This document shows, piece by piece, positions 9,343 through 18,221 of a stretch of 64,000 nucleotides of DNA. Position 1 is the stretch's first letter, and the number at the start of each line of letters is the position of its first letter. The stretch covers positions 1 to 64,000 of the forward strand of contig JADCGP010000014.1 in assembly GCA_020248915.1 (NCBI GenBank). Reading direction: 5' to 3'. Under the pieces are notes generated by a model. The model was not told the DNA's origin and did no database searches. It saw nothing but the letters and a program-made list of their open reading frames with translations. Source of the stretch: Rubrivivax sp. (GTDB lineage Bacteria > Pseudomonadota > Gammaproteobacteria > Burkholderiales > Burkholderiaceae_C). The position numbers and the translations under genes were made by a program.

Positions 9343-10536
9343 ATGAACGCCCCGTTGCCGCTGCCCGCGCTCGACGACATCCGCGCCCACGAGGACGAGA
9401 TGGTGGCCATCCGCCGGCGCATCCACGCCCAGCCCGAGCTCGCCTTCGAGGAGCGCGCCACCAGCGACCTCGTCGCCCAGTGCCTGCAGCGCTGGGGCTA
9501 CGACGTGCACCGCGGCCTGGGCGTCACCGGCGTCGTCGGCACGCTGAAGGCGGGCACCGGCACCCGCCGCATCGGGCTGCGCGCCGACATGGACGCGCTG
9601 CCGATCGCCGAGGCCACCGGCAAGCCCTGGGCCAGCCAGGTGCTCGGCAAGATGCACGCCTGCGGTCACGACGGCCACACCGCGATGCTGCTCGCCGCCG
9701 CGCGCCACCTCGCCGCCACCCAGCGCTTCGACGGCATCGTGCACCTCGTGTTCCAGCCGGCCGAGGAGGGCCTCGGCGGCGCCAAGCGCATGCTCGACGA
9801 CGGCTTCCTCGACCTCTTCCCGGTGGAGGCCATCTTCGGCATGCACAACTCGCCCGGCCGCCCGGCGGGCCGCTTCATCGCCCACGCCGGCCCCACGATG
9901 GCCAGCGGCGACACCTGCATCGTCAAGATCCGCGGCACCGGCGGCCACGGCGCGATGCCGCACCGCGCCACCGACGCCGTGGTGGCCGCCAGCAGCTTCG
10001 TGATGGCGCTGCAGACCATCGTCTCCCGCAACGTGCCGCCGCTCGAGGCCGGCATCGTCAGCGTCGGCGCCTTCCTGGCCGGCGACGCGCCCAACGTCAT
10101 CCCCGGCGAGGTCGAGCTGCGCCTGACCGTGCGCGCCTTCAGCGCCGCGGTGCGCGACCTGCTCGAGCGCCGCATCGGCGAGATCGCGCGCGCGCAGGCC
10201 GAGAGCTTCGGCTGCACCGCCGACGTCAATTACATCCGCCGCTACCCCGTGCTCGTCAACCACCCGCGCGAGACGGCCTTCTGCGCCCAGGTCGTCCGCG
10301 ACTGGCTCGGCCCCGAGGGCCTGCTCGACGCCGAGCCCGTCAGCGCCAGCGAGGACTTCGCCTTCTTCCTCGAGCGCATCCCGGGCTGCTACGTCTTCAT
10401 CGGCAACGGCGAGGGCGACGAGGGCGGCTGCATGGTGCACAACCCCGGCTACGACTTCAACGACCGCTGCCTGTCCACCGGCGCCACCTACTGGGTCAAG
10501 CTGGTCGAGAGCTACCTGAAGCCCCCGGCCACCTGA
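9343..10536 (+). CDS. M20 family amidohydrolase (hippurate hydrolase type)
   Basis: A 397-residue cytoplasmic metallopeptidase-like enzyme that hydrolyses an N-acyl amino acid or related amide. Metal-binding signatures are HACGHDGH (H105-H112), the E141-E142 pair in PAEEGLGGAK, and HN at about 168. The dimerisation/lid domain follows at about 185-300 (GTGGHGAMPHRATDAV). Length and motifs fit the HipO/AmhX/IAA-amino-acid hydrolase group; substrate cannot be assigned. The ATG at 9343 has GGAGGA (9328-9333) upstream. The in-frame extension to 9181 runs through the tandem repeat and is rejected. Confidence 0.88.
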   Translation: MNAPLPLPALDDIRAHEDEMVAIRRRIHAQPELAFEERATSDLVAQCLQRWGYDVHRGLGVTGVVGTLKAGTGTRRIGLRADMDALPIAEATGKPWASQVLGKMHACGHDGHTAMLLAAARHLAATQRFDGIVHLVFQPAEEGLGGAKRMLDDGFLDLFPVEAIFGMHNSPGRPAGRFIAHAGPTMASGDTCIVKIRGTGGHGAMPHRATDAVVAASSFVMALQTIVSRNVPPLEAGIVSVGAFLAGDAPNVIPGEVELRLTVRAFSAAVRDLLERRIGEIARAQAESFGCTADVNYIRRYPVLVNHPRETAFCAQVVRDWLGPEGLLDAEPVSASEDFAFFLERIPGCYVFIGNGEGDEGGCMVHNPGYDFNDRCLSTGATYWVKLVESYLKPPAT

Positions 10537-10768
10537 ACCCCTGCCGGCACCACCCCGGAGCGCCCTGGCGTACCCGGGAGTCCCGCGCACGCGGCGCGCC
10601 CCGCGGCCTTGCGCAGCGGACCTCCTGAACCGCCCCGCCGCTGCGGTTGCGGCAAGGGCGGCTGCGGGCCCCGTGCCCTGCGCGTGGGTGGCGCCGAGCA
10701 TCGCAGGCCCCTTGGCCGGCGCGCGCAGCGCGCCCCCCGGCGCCGCAGCCCTGCGCCACAATTCCGCC

Positions 10769-11617
10769 ATGAGCGCACAAGCCATCACCGACGAACTGCG
10801 CCGCTGGATCGTCGCCCAGGCCGAGGCCGGCTGCCGACCGCAGGACGTGCTCGATGCCATGAAGGCCAGCGGCTGGCAGGAAGACATCGCCATCGAGGCG
10901 ATGGAACGCACGCTGACCGAGCGTCTGGCCGAGATGAGCGAGGCGCGCGCCGACCCGCTGCCGCCCGCCGTGCCCGTGCCCGGCCCGCCGCCCGGCGTGC
11001 TGCTGAGCGCCGGCGGCCGCCAGGTGCAGGTGGTGGCCGCGATGGCGCTGCCGCGCGTGGTGGTCTTCGGCGGCCTGCTTGGCACCGATGAATGCCAGGC
11101 GCTGATGGAGGAGGCGCGGCCGCGCCTGGCGCGCTCCGAGACCGTCGACAACGCCACCGGCGGCAGCGAGGTCAACGCCGCGCGCACCAGCGAGGGCATG
11201 TTCTTCGAGCGCGGCGAGACCCCGCTGATCGACCGCATCGAACGGCGCATCGCCGACCTGCTGGGCTGGCCCGTCGAGCGCGGCGAGGGCCTGCAGATCC
11301 TGCGCTACCGGCCCGGCGCCGAGTACAAGCCGCACCACGACTACTTCGACCCGCGCTACGCCGGCACCCCCAAGATCCTCGAGCGCGGCGGCCAGCGCGT
11401 GGCCACCGTCGTGATGTACCTGAACACGCCCGAGGGCGGCGGCTCCACCACCTTTCCCGACGTCGGCCTGGAGGTCGCGCCGGTGCAGGGCAACGCCGTG
11501 TTCTTCAGCTACGACCGCGCCCACCCGGCCACGCGCACGCTGCACGGCGGCGCGCCCGTCACCGCCGGCGAGAAGTGGGTGGCGACGAAGTGGCTGCGCG
11601 AGGGCGAGTTCCGCTGA
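10769..11617 (+). CDS. 2OG-Fe(II) oxygenase, prolyl 4-hydroxylase-like
   Basis: A 282-residue protein. The first ~65 residues form a small helical region (RRWIVAQAEAGCRPQDVLDAMKASGWQ). The dioxygenase domain covers about 95-282. Iron ligands are H189 and D191 (HHDYFDP) and H259 (LHGGAPV). K269 (EKWVATKW) is the expected 2-oxoglutarate-binding lysine. The family hydroxylates proline residues in proteins or free substrates; the bacterial target is unknown. The start at 10769 was preferred to an upstream in-frame start at 10673, whose extra 32 residues are low-complexity. It stands alone between two other units. Confidence 0.88.
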   Translation: MSAQAITDELRRWIVAQAEAGCRPQDVLDAMKASGWQEDIAIEAMERTLTERLAEMSEARADPLPPAVPVPGPPPGVLLSAGGRQVQVVAAMALPRVVVFGGLLGTDECQALMEEARPRLARSETVDNATGGSEVNAARTSEGMFFERGETPLIDRIERRIADLLGWPVERGEGLQILRYRPGAEYKPHHDYFDPRYAGTPKILERGGQRVATVVMYLNTPEGGGSTTFPDVGLEVAPVQGNAVFFSYDRAHPATRTLHGGAPVTAGEKWVATKWLREGEFR

Positions 11618-11745
11618 GCCGGGGACCCTGGCGCCCTCGGCGGCGGCAGCGCCGCGCCTGCGTGCCCGCCCGAAATGCCCGCCCGGGTTGACCAGCCGGC
11701 GTGGCCGCCCGGACTGACTGCCCGACCGTCCTGCCCGGCGTCTTC

Positions 11746-13185
11746 TCAGCGCACCAGCACCAGCGCGGCCGCGGCTGCCGCGATGCCCGCTGCCAGCGTG
11801 GCCGCCACGCGCACGCCGTAGCCGCCGCCGCCCACCGCGAACGCGAGCACGCCGCGCGACACGGAGTTGACGCCGATGGCCAGCAGCGCCGCGTCGACGG
11901 CTGCGGGCGTGTCGATGCGGCCTGCGGCGTGCAGCGCCGCCTGCGCCCCCACGGCGGCGTGGGCGTCGGCCAGTGCAGCCAGCGCCGTGCCCACGAGGCG
12001 GCCGTTGCTGCCGAAGGCCTGCTGCGCCCAGCCGACCCCCATCGCGATCACGGCCAGCGCGAGCGCCACCAGTGCGGCCTCGCGCAGCCGCAGCGGGCCG
12101 CGCTGCCCGCCGGCGGCCAGCCCCGGTCTGCCACTCTTGTGGCCGCCCGCGCCGTCACCCGCGCCGTCACCCGCGCCGTCGCCCGTGTCGTGTCCACGGA
12201 CACCGCCCGGCCGTCCCGGCTGCCGGGCGTGCGGCCCGACCTGCGGCGCCGCGCCGGCATCGCCCTGGCGCAGCACCAGCAGGCCGGCGCCGAGCGTGAC
12301 GGCGGCCGCGCACAGCGCCGGCACGGCCAGCGCCTGCGCGGCCTCGGGGGCCAGCATGGCCATCATCGCCAGCGCCTGCACCCAGGTCGCCAGGGCCGAG
12401 AAGATGGCGCCGGCCGCGCGCGAGGGCACCTCCGCCGGCACCTCGCGCGCCCCGGCACCCATCGAGGCCACCGTCGCCGTGCTGGAGACGAAGCCCGAAG
12501 CCAGGCCGGCCAGTGCCAGCCCGGTGCGCGGCCCGAGCCAGCGCAGCGCCACGTGGCCGGCCGCCTGCAGCAGCAGGATCAGCAGCAGCAGCAGCAGCAG
12601 CGAGCGCGGGGCAATGCCCGCCAGCCACGGCGCCGGCGCCGCCGGCACCAGCGGCAGCAGCACCAGCGCGAGCGCTGACACGAGCAGCGCATCGCGCAGC
12701 TCGGCCTCGCTGAGCAGCGTGGTGGCGAAGCGGTGCAGCCGCTCGCGTGCGGCCAGCACCACCGCCAGCACCACCGCCACCGCGGCGGCCAGGGTCGGCA
12801 CCCGCATCGCCAGCACGCCGATCAGGTACGTGGCCAGCAGCGCCAGTTCGGTCGTCAGGCCGGGGTCGTCGCCGGGGGTGCCGGCCGCCGCCTGGCGCCC
12901 GAAGCGGTAGGCCAGCGCGACCAGCGCCGCCACCAGGGCCGCGCCCACGGCCACCAGCCACGGCTGCTCCAGCGCCTGTGCCAGCGCACCGGCCAGCGCC
13001 GCCACCGCGAAGGTGCGGATGCCCGCGGCGGCCTGCGCTCCCGCGGGTCCGCGGCGCCGCTTGCGCCGCTCGCGTTCCAGGCCGATCAGCAGCCCGCAGC
13101 CCAGCGCCACCGCCAGCCCGGGCGCGAGCGCGCGCCAATCGCCGTCGGCCAGCGCGCTCCACGCGGCGTCGGGTGGCGCCGTCAC
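11746..13185 (-). CDS. MgtC/SapB and DUF4010 family membrane protein
   Basis: A 479-residue polytopic inner-membrane protein. The N terminus carries the MgtC/SapB signature (LALGCGLLIGLERERRKRR), and the remainder is a DUF4010-type domain with several more spans. A hydrophilic Gly/Asp-rich loop at about 320-370 contains GDGA repeats from a 12-bp tandem DNA repeat. A CAG-rich run encodes a poly-Leu segment in mid-protein. Function of the fused family is unsettled; a link to magnesium or acid stress is only by the family name. GTG at 13185 overlaps the TGA of the preceding gene by 4 bp, indicating translational coupling. Confidence 0.82.
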   Translation of the reverse strand: MTAPPDAAWSALADGDWRALAPGLAVALGCGLLIGLERERRKRRRGPAGAQAAAGIRTFAVAALAGALAQALEQPWLVAVGAALVAALVALAYRFGRQAAAGTPGDDPGLTTELALLATYLIGVLAMRVPTLAAAVAVVLAVVLAARERLHRFATTLLSEAELRDALLVSALALVLLPLVPAAPAPWLAGIAPRSLLLLLLLILLLQAAGHVALRWLGPRTGLALAGLASGFVSSTATVASMGAGAREVPAEVPSRAAGAIFSALATWVQALAMMAMLAPEAAQALAVPALCAAAVTLGAGLLVLRQGDAGAAPQVGPHARQPGRPGGVRGHDTGDGAGDGAGDGAGGHKSGRPGLAAGGQRGPLRLREAALVALALAVIAMGVGWAQQAFGSNGRLVGTALAALADAHAAVGAQAALHAAGRIDTPAAVDAALLAIGVNSVSRGVLAFAVGGGGYGVRVAATLAAGIAAAAAALVLVR

Positions 13186-14537
13186 GCCTCGACGGTCTGG
13201 CCGTAGCCGGCCACGGCCACGCCGCGCCAGCCCAGCCGGTCCTGCAGCGCGGTGCGCAGCCCGTCGGCGGCATCGGGCTCGCCGTGCACGACGAAGGTGC
13301 GCCGCGGCGGCTGCGGCAGGGTGCGCAGCCAGTCGAGGATCTCGCCCTGGTCGGCGTGCCCCGAGAACCCTTCCAGCGAGTGCACCGAGGCGCGCACCGG
13401 GACCATCTCGCCGTGGATCTTGACCTCGCGCTCGCCCGCCACCAGGCGCGCGCCGCGGCTGCCGCCCACCTGGAAGCCCGCGAACACGATCGCGTGGCGC
13501 GGGTCGGGCGCCAGCGCCTTGAGGTGGTGCAGCACGCGGCCGCCGGTGGCCATGCCGCTGGCCGAGATGATGATCCGCGGGTAGCGCGCCGCCGACACAC
13601 GGATCGATTGCGCCGCATCGGCCACCACGCGCACGCCGTCCAGCAGCCCGGTCATCTCGCGCGCGCTCACGCGCAGCGCGCGCTGGTGGCGCCGGTACAG
13701 CGCGGTGGCCTCGGTGGCCATCGGGCTGTCGAGGAAGATGGGCAGCTTGTCGGGGATGGCGCCCATCCGCCGCAGCCGCTGCAGCACGAGCAGCAGCGCC
13801 TGCGCGCGGCCCACCGCGAAGGCCGGCAGCAGCACCGAGCCGCCGCGCTCGGCGGCGGCACGCACGATGCCGGCCAGCACCTCGGGGCCGTCGGCCGCCG
13901 GATGCAGCCGGTTGCCGTAGGTCGACTCCACCAGCAGCACGTCGCACGGCGGTGCGGGCTGCGGCGGCGGCATCAGCAGGTCGTCGCGGCGGCCCAGGTC
14001 GCCCGAGTAGAGCAGCCGCGACGTGCCGTCGACCAGCGTCACGGCACAGGCGCCCAGCAGGTGTCCCACCGGCGTCAGCTGCACGCGGCTGCCGCCGATG
14101 CGCAGCTCGCGCCCCACCGGCAGCGGCTTGAGCTGCGCGATCGCGCGTCGCGCGTCGGCCTGCGTGTACAGCGGCAGTGCCCGCTCGTGGCGGCTGTAGT
14201 GGTAGCGGTTGGCGCGCCGCGCGTCCTCTTCCTGCAGGTGCGCGCTGTCCAGCAGCAGCACCGCGGCCAGCTCGCAGGTGGCCGGGCTGGCGTGGATCGG
14301 GCCCCGGAAGCCGTGGCGCACCAGGGCCGGCAGCCAGCCGCTGTGGTCGAGATGGGCGTGGCCGAGCACCACCGCATCGAGCTCGCCGAACTGCGGCGGG
14401 CACTGCCAGTTGCGCTCGCGGTGCAGCTTCCAGCCCTGGAACATGCCGCAGTCGAGCAGGATGCGGCGGTCGCCGGCCTCGACGAGGTGGCGCGAGCCGG
14501 TCACGCCGTCGGCGGCGCCCAGGAAGGTGATTTTCAC
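13182..14537 (-). CDS. metallo-beta-lactamase fold RNA-processing exonuclease (CPSF-like)
   Basis: A 451-residue protein with MBL and beta-CASP domains. The zinc signature HAHLDH appears in VVLGHAHLDHSGWLP (about 60-72). Further motifs are TPVGHLLGAC, LYSGDLG, and FSGHADQ with VHGEPDA near the C terminus, which complete the beta-CASP/RMMBL layout. Relatives are described as exonucleases in the RNA maturation family; the bacterial substrate is not known. The start is GTG at 14537, overlapping the upstream stop by 4 bp. It is the middle gene of a three-gene minus-strand operon. Confidence 0.88.
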   Translation of the reverse strand: MKITFLGAADGVTGSRHLVEAGDRRILLDCGMFQGWKLHRERNWQCPPQFGELDAVVLGHAHLDHSGWLPALVRHGFRGPIHASPATCELAAVLLLDSAHLQEEDARRANRYHYSRHERALPLYTQADARRAIAQLKPLPVGRELRIGGSRVQLTPVGHLLGACAVTLVDGTSRLLYSGDLGRRDDLLMPPPQPAPPCDVLLVESTYGNRLHPAADGPEVLAGIVRAAAERGGSVLLPAFAVGRAQALLLVLQRLRRMGAIPDKLPIFLDSPMATEATALYRRHQRALRVSAREMTGLLDGVRVVADAAQSIRVSAARYPRIIISASGMATGGRVLHHLKALAPDPRHAIVFAGFQVGGSRGARLVAGEREVKIHGEMVPVRASVHSLEGFSGHADQGEILDWLRTLPQPPRRTFVVHGEPDAADGLRTALQDRLGWRGVAVAGYGQTVEA

Positions 14538-15175
14538 GGTGCCCCCATCTCCTGCAGTGCGGCCGAGTCGAGCACCCGCACGCCCGGGCGACCCTCGGCC
14601 ACCGCGGCCAGCAGCGCACGGGCCACGCGCTCGGCGGGCACCGGGCGCCACGCCTTCGGGATCAGCCCGGCCAGCGGCCGCGCGAGCGCGAGCGCGAGCG
14701 CCTCCCCGCGCCGCGCCGGCTGCCCGAGTGCGCTGCGCTCGCCGTCCAGCAGCGAGGGCCGCGCGATCACGAGACTCGGCAGTCCGAGCGCGCCGAGCGC
14801 GGCCTCGGCCTCGCCCTTGACGCGGCTGTAGAAGTTGGACGAGCGCGCATCGGCGCCGAGCGCCGACACCACGCCCAGACGCCGCACGCCCGCGGCCTGC
14901 GCGGCGCGCGCGAAGGCGAGCACGGCGTCGAAGTCCACCGCGCGGAATGCCGGCTGCGAGCCGGCCGCCGCGATCGTGGTGCCGAGCGCGCAGTAGGCCT
15001 CCTCGGCCGGCGGCAGCGCGGGCAGGGCGGCGAAGTCCACCACGTGCACCGTGCAGCCGGGCGGCGGCGCGGCGAGCGGCCGCCGCACCAGCAGGTGCAG
15101 CGGCCCGGGCCCGCGCCACAGCCGCGCGATCTCGCGCCCGACCAGGCCGGTGGCGCCGGCGAGCAGGGCGCTCAT
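14534..15175 (-). CDS. NAD(P)-binding Rossmann protein (epimerase/HTATIP2-like)
   Basis: A 213-residue short Rossmann-fold protein. The glycine-rich loop GATGLVGREI is at residues 7-16. YCALGTTIAAAGS and GVVSALGADARSSNFYSRVKGEAE follow, the latter carrying a YxxxK motif. This places it with atypical SDRs annotated as NAD(P)H-binding or nucleoside-diphosphate-sugar epimerase-like proteins. No substrate can be assigned. It starts the operon that continues with the MBL nuclease and MgtC-like gene. Confidence 0.8.
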   Translation of the reverse strand: MSALLAGATGLVGREIARLWRGPGPLHLLVRRPLAAPPPGCTVHVVDFAALPALPPAEEAYCALGTTIAAAGSQPAFRAVDFDAVLAFARAAQAAGVRRLGVVSALGADARSSNFYSRVKGEAEAALGALGLPSLVIARPSLLDGERSALGQPARRGEALALALARPLAGLIPKAWRPVPAERVARALLAAVAEGRPGVRVLDSAALQEMGAP

Positions 15176-15253
15176 CGGCGACGTGCCGGCCGGGCGATGG
15201 CGTTGCGCATGAGGCGGAGCGTAAACGATCGGCGGCTGCCCACGGCAAGCCAC

Positions 15254-15274
15254 GAGCCGCGAGCCGCGAGCCGC
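15254..15274. repeat. three GAGCCGC heptamer repeats
   Basis: Three direct copies of the same heptamer found at 8844-8885, located in the intergenic region between the divergent Rossmann-protein gene and the hsp20 operon. Confidence 0.8.
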
Positions 15275-15286
15275 GGGGCACGGGGA

Positions 15287-15315
15287 CTTGAATCGTGCCG
15301 GTCCGGCCCCTACAT
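15287..15315 (+). promoter_or_regulatory. sigma-32 heat-shock promoter of the hsp20 operon
   Basis: CTTGAA (15287-15292) is separated by 14 bp from CCCCTACAT (15307-15315). This matches the RpoH consensus (CTTGAAA-N13-CCCCATnT) well. It lies 58 bp before the first small heat-shock gene. Confidence 0.72.
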
Positions 15316-15373
15316 CCTGGACATCGCCGGCGCGCTGTGCCGGTGCCGCGTCCCCAGCCCCAAGGAGCCACGC

Positions 15374-15814
15374 ATGTTCCACCGCAGCCTGTTCCCGCGC
15401 GACCTGTTCGCCGAAGTCGACCGCCTCGCGCGCGAGGTGCAGCACTCGCTCGACCTGTCGCCCAGCATCCGCGGCGCGGCGCGCGGCGGCTTTCCGGCGC
15501 TCAACATCGGCAGCACGCCCGATGCGGTCGAGATCCAGGCCTTCGTGCCCGGCCTCGACCCGTCGGCGATCGACATCCAGCTCGACCGCGGCGTGCTCAC
15601 CATCGCCGGCGAGCGGCCTGCCGCGCGCCCGGCCGCCGACGGCCGCACCACGGTGCATGTCGACGAGCGTTTCAGCGGCCGCTTCCGGCGCGTGGTCAGC
15701 CTGCCCGACGACATCGACCCCGAGGGCGTCGGCGCCGAGTATCGCGACGGCGTGCTGCGCGTGAGCGTCAAGCGGCGCAGTGCGGCCCAGCCGCGCCGCA
15801 TCCAGGTCCAGTGA
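15374..15814 (+). CDS. Hsp20/alpha-crystallin small heat-shock protein (first copy)
   Basis: A 146-residue small heat-shock protein, an ATP-independent holdase in the cytoplasm. A short N-terminal arm (FPRDLFAEVDRLAREVQ) is followed by the alpha-crystallin domain at about 45-140 (VEIQAFVPGLDPSAIDIQLDRGVLTIAGER; FRRVVSLPDDID; GVLRVSVKR). ATG at 15374 is preceded by aaggag. It shares a transcript with the second Hsp20 gene 17 bp downstream. A sigma-32 promoter precedes it. Confidence 0.93.
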   Translation: MFHRSLFPRDLFAEVDRLAREVQHSLDLSPSIRGAARGGFPALNIGSTPDAVEIQAFVPGLDPSAIDIQLDRGVLTIAGERPAARPAADGRTTVHVDERFSGRFRRVVSLPDDIDPEGVGAEYRDGVLRVSVKRRSAAQPRRIQVQ

Positions 15815-15831
15815 ACCCGAGGAGCCCGACG

Positions 15832-16218
15832 ATGAGCCTGATCCCCGCTGCCGCGCCCGCACAGGGCGTGCCCGCCGCCGGCCGCGAGCCGGCCCTGCTG
15901 CCCCCGGTGGACGTGATCGAGGACGCCGGCGGCATCACGCTGCACGCCGACCTGCCCGGCGTAGGCCGCGAGCAGCTCGAGCTGCGCGTCGAGGGCGACA
16001 CGCTGACGATCGAGGGCGTGCTTGCGCTGCCCCGGCGCCAGGGCCTCGAGCCGCTGCACGCCGAGGTTCCGATCGCCCGCTACCGGCGCGCCTTCACGCT
16101 GAGCCGCGAGCTCGACCCCGGCCGGATCGGCGCCGAGCTCGCCCACGGCGTGCTGCGGGTGCGGATCCCGAAGGCCGCGCACGCGCAGCCGCGCCGGATC
16201 GAGGTCCGCGCGGGCTGA
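15832..16218 (+). CDS. Hsp20/alpha-crystallin small heat-shock protein (second copy)
   Basis: A 128-residue paralogue of the preceding protein. The alpha-crystallin domain is at about 28-125 (VIEDAGGITLHADLPGVGREQLELRVEGDTLTIEG; YRRAFTLSRELD; GVLRVRIPK). The two genes are likely co-transcribed and may form hetero-oligomers, a known arrangement for paired small heat-shock proteins in Burkholderiales. ATG at 15832 has gaggag 9 bp upstream. Confidence 0.93.
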   Translation: MSLIPAAAPAQGVPAAGREPALLPPVDVIEDAGGITLHADLPGVGREQLELRVEGDTLTIEGVLALPRRQGLEPLHAEVPIARYRRAFTLSRELDPGRIGAELAHGVLRVRIPKAAHAQPRRIEVRAG

Positions 16219-16237
16219 CGGCCTGCGCCGGCCCGCA

Positions 16238-16256
16238 GCGGCCCGCAGCGGGCCGC
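16238..16256. terminator. GC-rich palindrome between hsp20 and fliR, possible bidirectional terminator
   Basis: GCGGCCCGC and GCGGGCCGC form a perfect palindrome around a central A, between convergent hsp20 and fliR. There is no T-run, so factor-independent termination is uncertain. Confidence 0.35.
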
Positions 16257-16272
16257 ACCGGCCGGAGCCCGC

Positions 16273-17034
16273 TCAGCGGAACTGCGCGAGCGCGCGCTCC
16301 AGCGCCATCGTGAACGGCCCCTGCAGCGCCGGCAGCGTGAGCAGCATGCCGACCAGGCCCACGGTCAGCGTGACGGGGAAGCCGATCGCGAAGATGTTGA
16401 TCTGGGGCGCCACGCGCGAGATCGCGCCCAGCACCAGGTTCACGAACAGCAGCATGGTCACCATCGGCAGCGCGATCCACAGCCCGGTGGAGAACAGCTC
16501 GGCGCCCCAGCGGTGCGGCGCGGTGCGCTCCAGGAAGGCGAAGGGCTCGGGTCCGACCGGGAAGGCCGAGAAGCTGGCCACCAGCGCCGCCACCACGAGC
16601 AGGTGGCCGTTGGCGACGATGAACAGCCAGGCGATGGTCGTGCCGAAGAAGCGGCTGGTGGCCGTCGAGGTCGACGCCGACAGCGGATCGAAGAAGGCGG
16701 CGAAGTTCAGGCCCATCTGCAGCCCGACCAGCTCGCCTGCGAACTCGACCGCGGCGAACACCAGGCGCACCGAGAAGCCGAGCGCCAGGCCGATCACCAG
16801 CTGCTGCGCGACGAGCTGCAGCGCCAGCGGCGAGTCCAGCGGCACCGCGGGCGGCGGCGGCAGCGCCGCCTGCGCTGCCAGCGCGACGAAGGCCGCCAGC
16901 GCGATGCGCACGCGCATCGGCACCGTGCGCGTGCCCAGCACCGGCAGCGTGGTGAACAGCGCCAACGCGCGCAGGAAGGGCCAGATCAGCGGCGTGATCC
17001 AGGCCAGCAGCTGCTGTTCGGTGAAGGTGATCAC
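16273..17034 (-). CDS. fliR: flagellar export gate protein FliR
   Basis: A 253-residue polytopic membrane protein of the flagellar type III export gate. Hydrophobic segments and the conserved blocks (PFLRALALFTTLPVLG, FAGELVGLQMGLNFAAFFDP, PQINIFAIGFPVTL) identify FliR. The start is GTG at 17034. It is the last gene of the fliL-fliR run and ends convergent to the hsp20 operon. 123 bp separate it from fliQ, more than elsewhere in the operon. flhB, often adjacent, is not present here. Confidence 0.95.
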   Translation of the reverse strand: MITFTEQQLLAWITPLIWPFLRALALFTTLPVLGTRTVPMRVRIALAAFVALAAQAALPPPPAVPLDSPLALQLVAQQLVIGLALGFSVRLVFAAVEFAGELVGLQMGLNFAAFFDPLSASTSTATSRFFGTTIAWLFIVANGHLLVVAALVASFSAFPVGPEPFAFLERTAPHRWGAELFSTGLWIALPMVTMLLFVNLVLGAISRVAPQINIFAIGFPVTLTVGLVGMLLTLPALQGPFTMALERALAQFR

Positions 17035-17157
17035 GGCCCGTGCCGTTCCCGTGGCTTGGCGCCGGGCCCGGGCGCGTGCCCGCGTGCCCGCGCCCGCGCC
17101 CGCGCCGACCCCCGGGTCCGGCCCGGCTGCCGGCCGGCCGCCATGCGCGCCACGGCG

Positions 17158-17427
17158 TCAGCCCACCGCCTGCGGCAGCGAGCGCAGCACGCGCTGCAGG
17201 TACTCGACCAGCGTGGTCAGCATCCAGGGGCCGGCCAGGCCGAGCACCAGCACCGCGGCCACGATCTTGGGCACGAACGACAGCGTGGCCTCGTTGATCT
17301 GGGTGGCGGCCTGGAACACGCTCACCACCAGGCCCACCAGCAGCACCACGCCCAGCACCGGCGCCGAGACCATCAGCAGCATCGTCAGGCCGTGCTGGCC
17401 GGCAGCGAGGACTTGTTGGGCATCCAT
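17158..17427 (-). CDS. fliQ: flagellar export gate protein FliQ
   Basis: An 89-residue protein with two membrane spans (about 17-40 and 50-72). The helical hairpin LMVSAPVLGVVLLVGLVVSVFQAATQINEATLSFVPK is characteristic of FliQ in the FliPQR export gate. Length is typical. It starts at ATG 17427, 35 bp after the fliP stop. Confidence 0.95.
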   Translation of the reverse strand: MDAQQVLAAGQHGLTMLLMVSAPVLGVVLLVGLVVSVFQAATQINEATLSFVPKIVAAVLVLGLAGPWMLTTLVEYLQRVLRSLPQAVG

Positions 17428-17462
17428 CGGTTTGTTCCGGGCGCGCGCGGGCGGCGCCGTTC

Positions 17463-18221
17463 TCAGGTGGCGAACGAGGCGGCCAGCGAGCCGAGCAGCA
17501 GGTTCCAGCCGTCGGCCAGCACGAACAGCATCAGCTTGAAGGGCAGGGCCACCAGCACCGGCGACAGCATCATCATCCCCAGGCTCATCAGCACGCTGGC
17601 GACGATCATGTCGATGATCAGGAACGGGATGAACACCGTGAAGCCGATCTGGAAGGCGCTCTTGAGCTCGCTGGTCACGAAGGCGGGCACCAGCACCGTC
17701 AGCGGCACGTCCTGCGCGCGCGTCTGCTCCGGCAGCTTGGCTAGGCGGCTGAACAGCTGCATGTCGGACTGGCGCGTGTTCTTCAGCATGAACTCGCGCA
17801 TCGGCTCCATGCCCGCGCGCAGCGCCTGGTCGGCCGGCAGCGTGCCGGCCGTGTAGGGCTGCCAGCCGCGCTCGTAGACCTTGTCGAAGGTCGGCCCCAT
17901 GACGAAGAAGGTCAGGAACAGGCTGAGGCCGATGATCACCTGGTTGGGCGGCGCGGCCTGCGTGCCCAGCGCCTGGCGCAGCAGCGACAGCACGATGACG
18001 ATGCGCGTGAAGGCCGTCATCAGCAGCAGCACCGCCGGCAGGAAGGACAGCGCCGTGAAGAACAGCAGCGTCTGCACCGGCACCGAGTAGCTGGTACCGC
18101 CGGCGCCCTGGCCGATCACCAGCGGCAGCGTGCCCGGCGCGGCGTTCTGCGCCGCCGCCGGCAGCGCCGCCAGCAGCAGCGCCGCGGCCGCGCCCCGGGC
18201 CCAGGCAGCCGGCGCGCTCAC
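17463..18221 (-). CDS. fliP: flagellar export gate protein FliP
   Basis: A 252-residue core subunit of the flagellar export gate. A cleavable signal peptide is visible (about residues 1-22, AAAALLLAALPAAAQ). The body carries the family signatures LPAVLLLMTAFTRIVIVLSLLRQALG and ELKSAFQIGFTVFIPFLIIDMIVASVLMSLGMMMLSP. The start is GTG at 18221, which overlaps the fliO stop by 4 bp. It lies between fliO and fliQ, the standard order. Confidence 0.96.
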   Translation of the reverse strand: MSAPAAWARGAAAALLLAALPAAAQNAAPGTLPLVIGQGAGGTSYSVPVQTLLFFTALSFLPAVLLLMTAFTRIVIVLSLLRQALGTQAAPPNQVIIGLSLFLTFFVMGPTFDKVYERGWQPYTAGTLPADQALRAGMEPMREFMLKNTRQSDMQLFSRLAKLPEQTRAQDVPLTVLVPAFVTSELKSAFQIGFTVFIPFLIIDMIVASVLMSLGMMMLSPVLVALPFKLMLFVLADGWNLLLGSLAASFAT

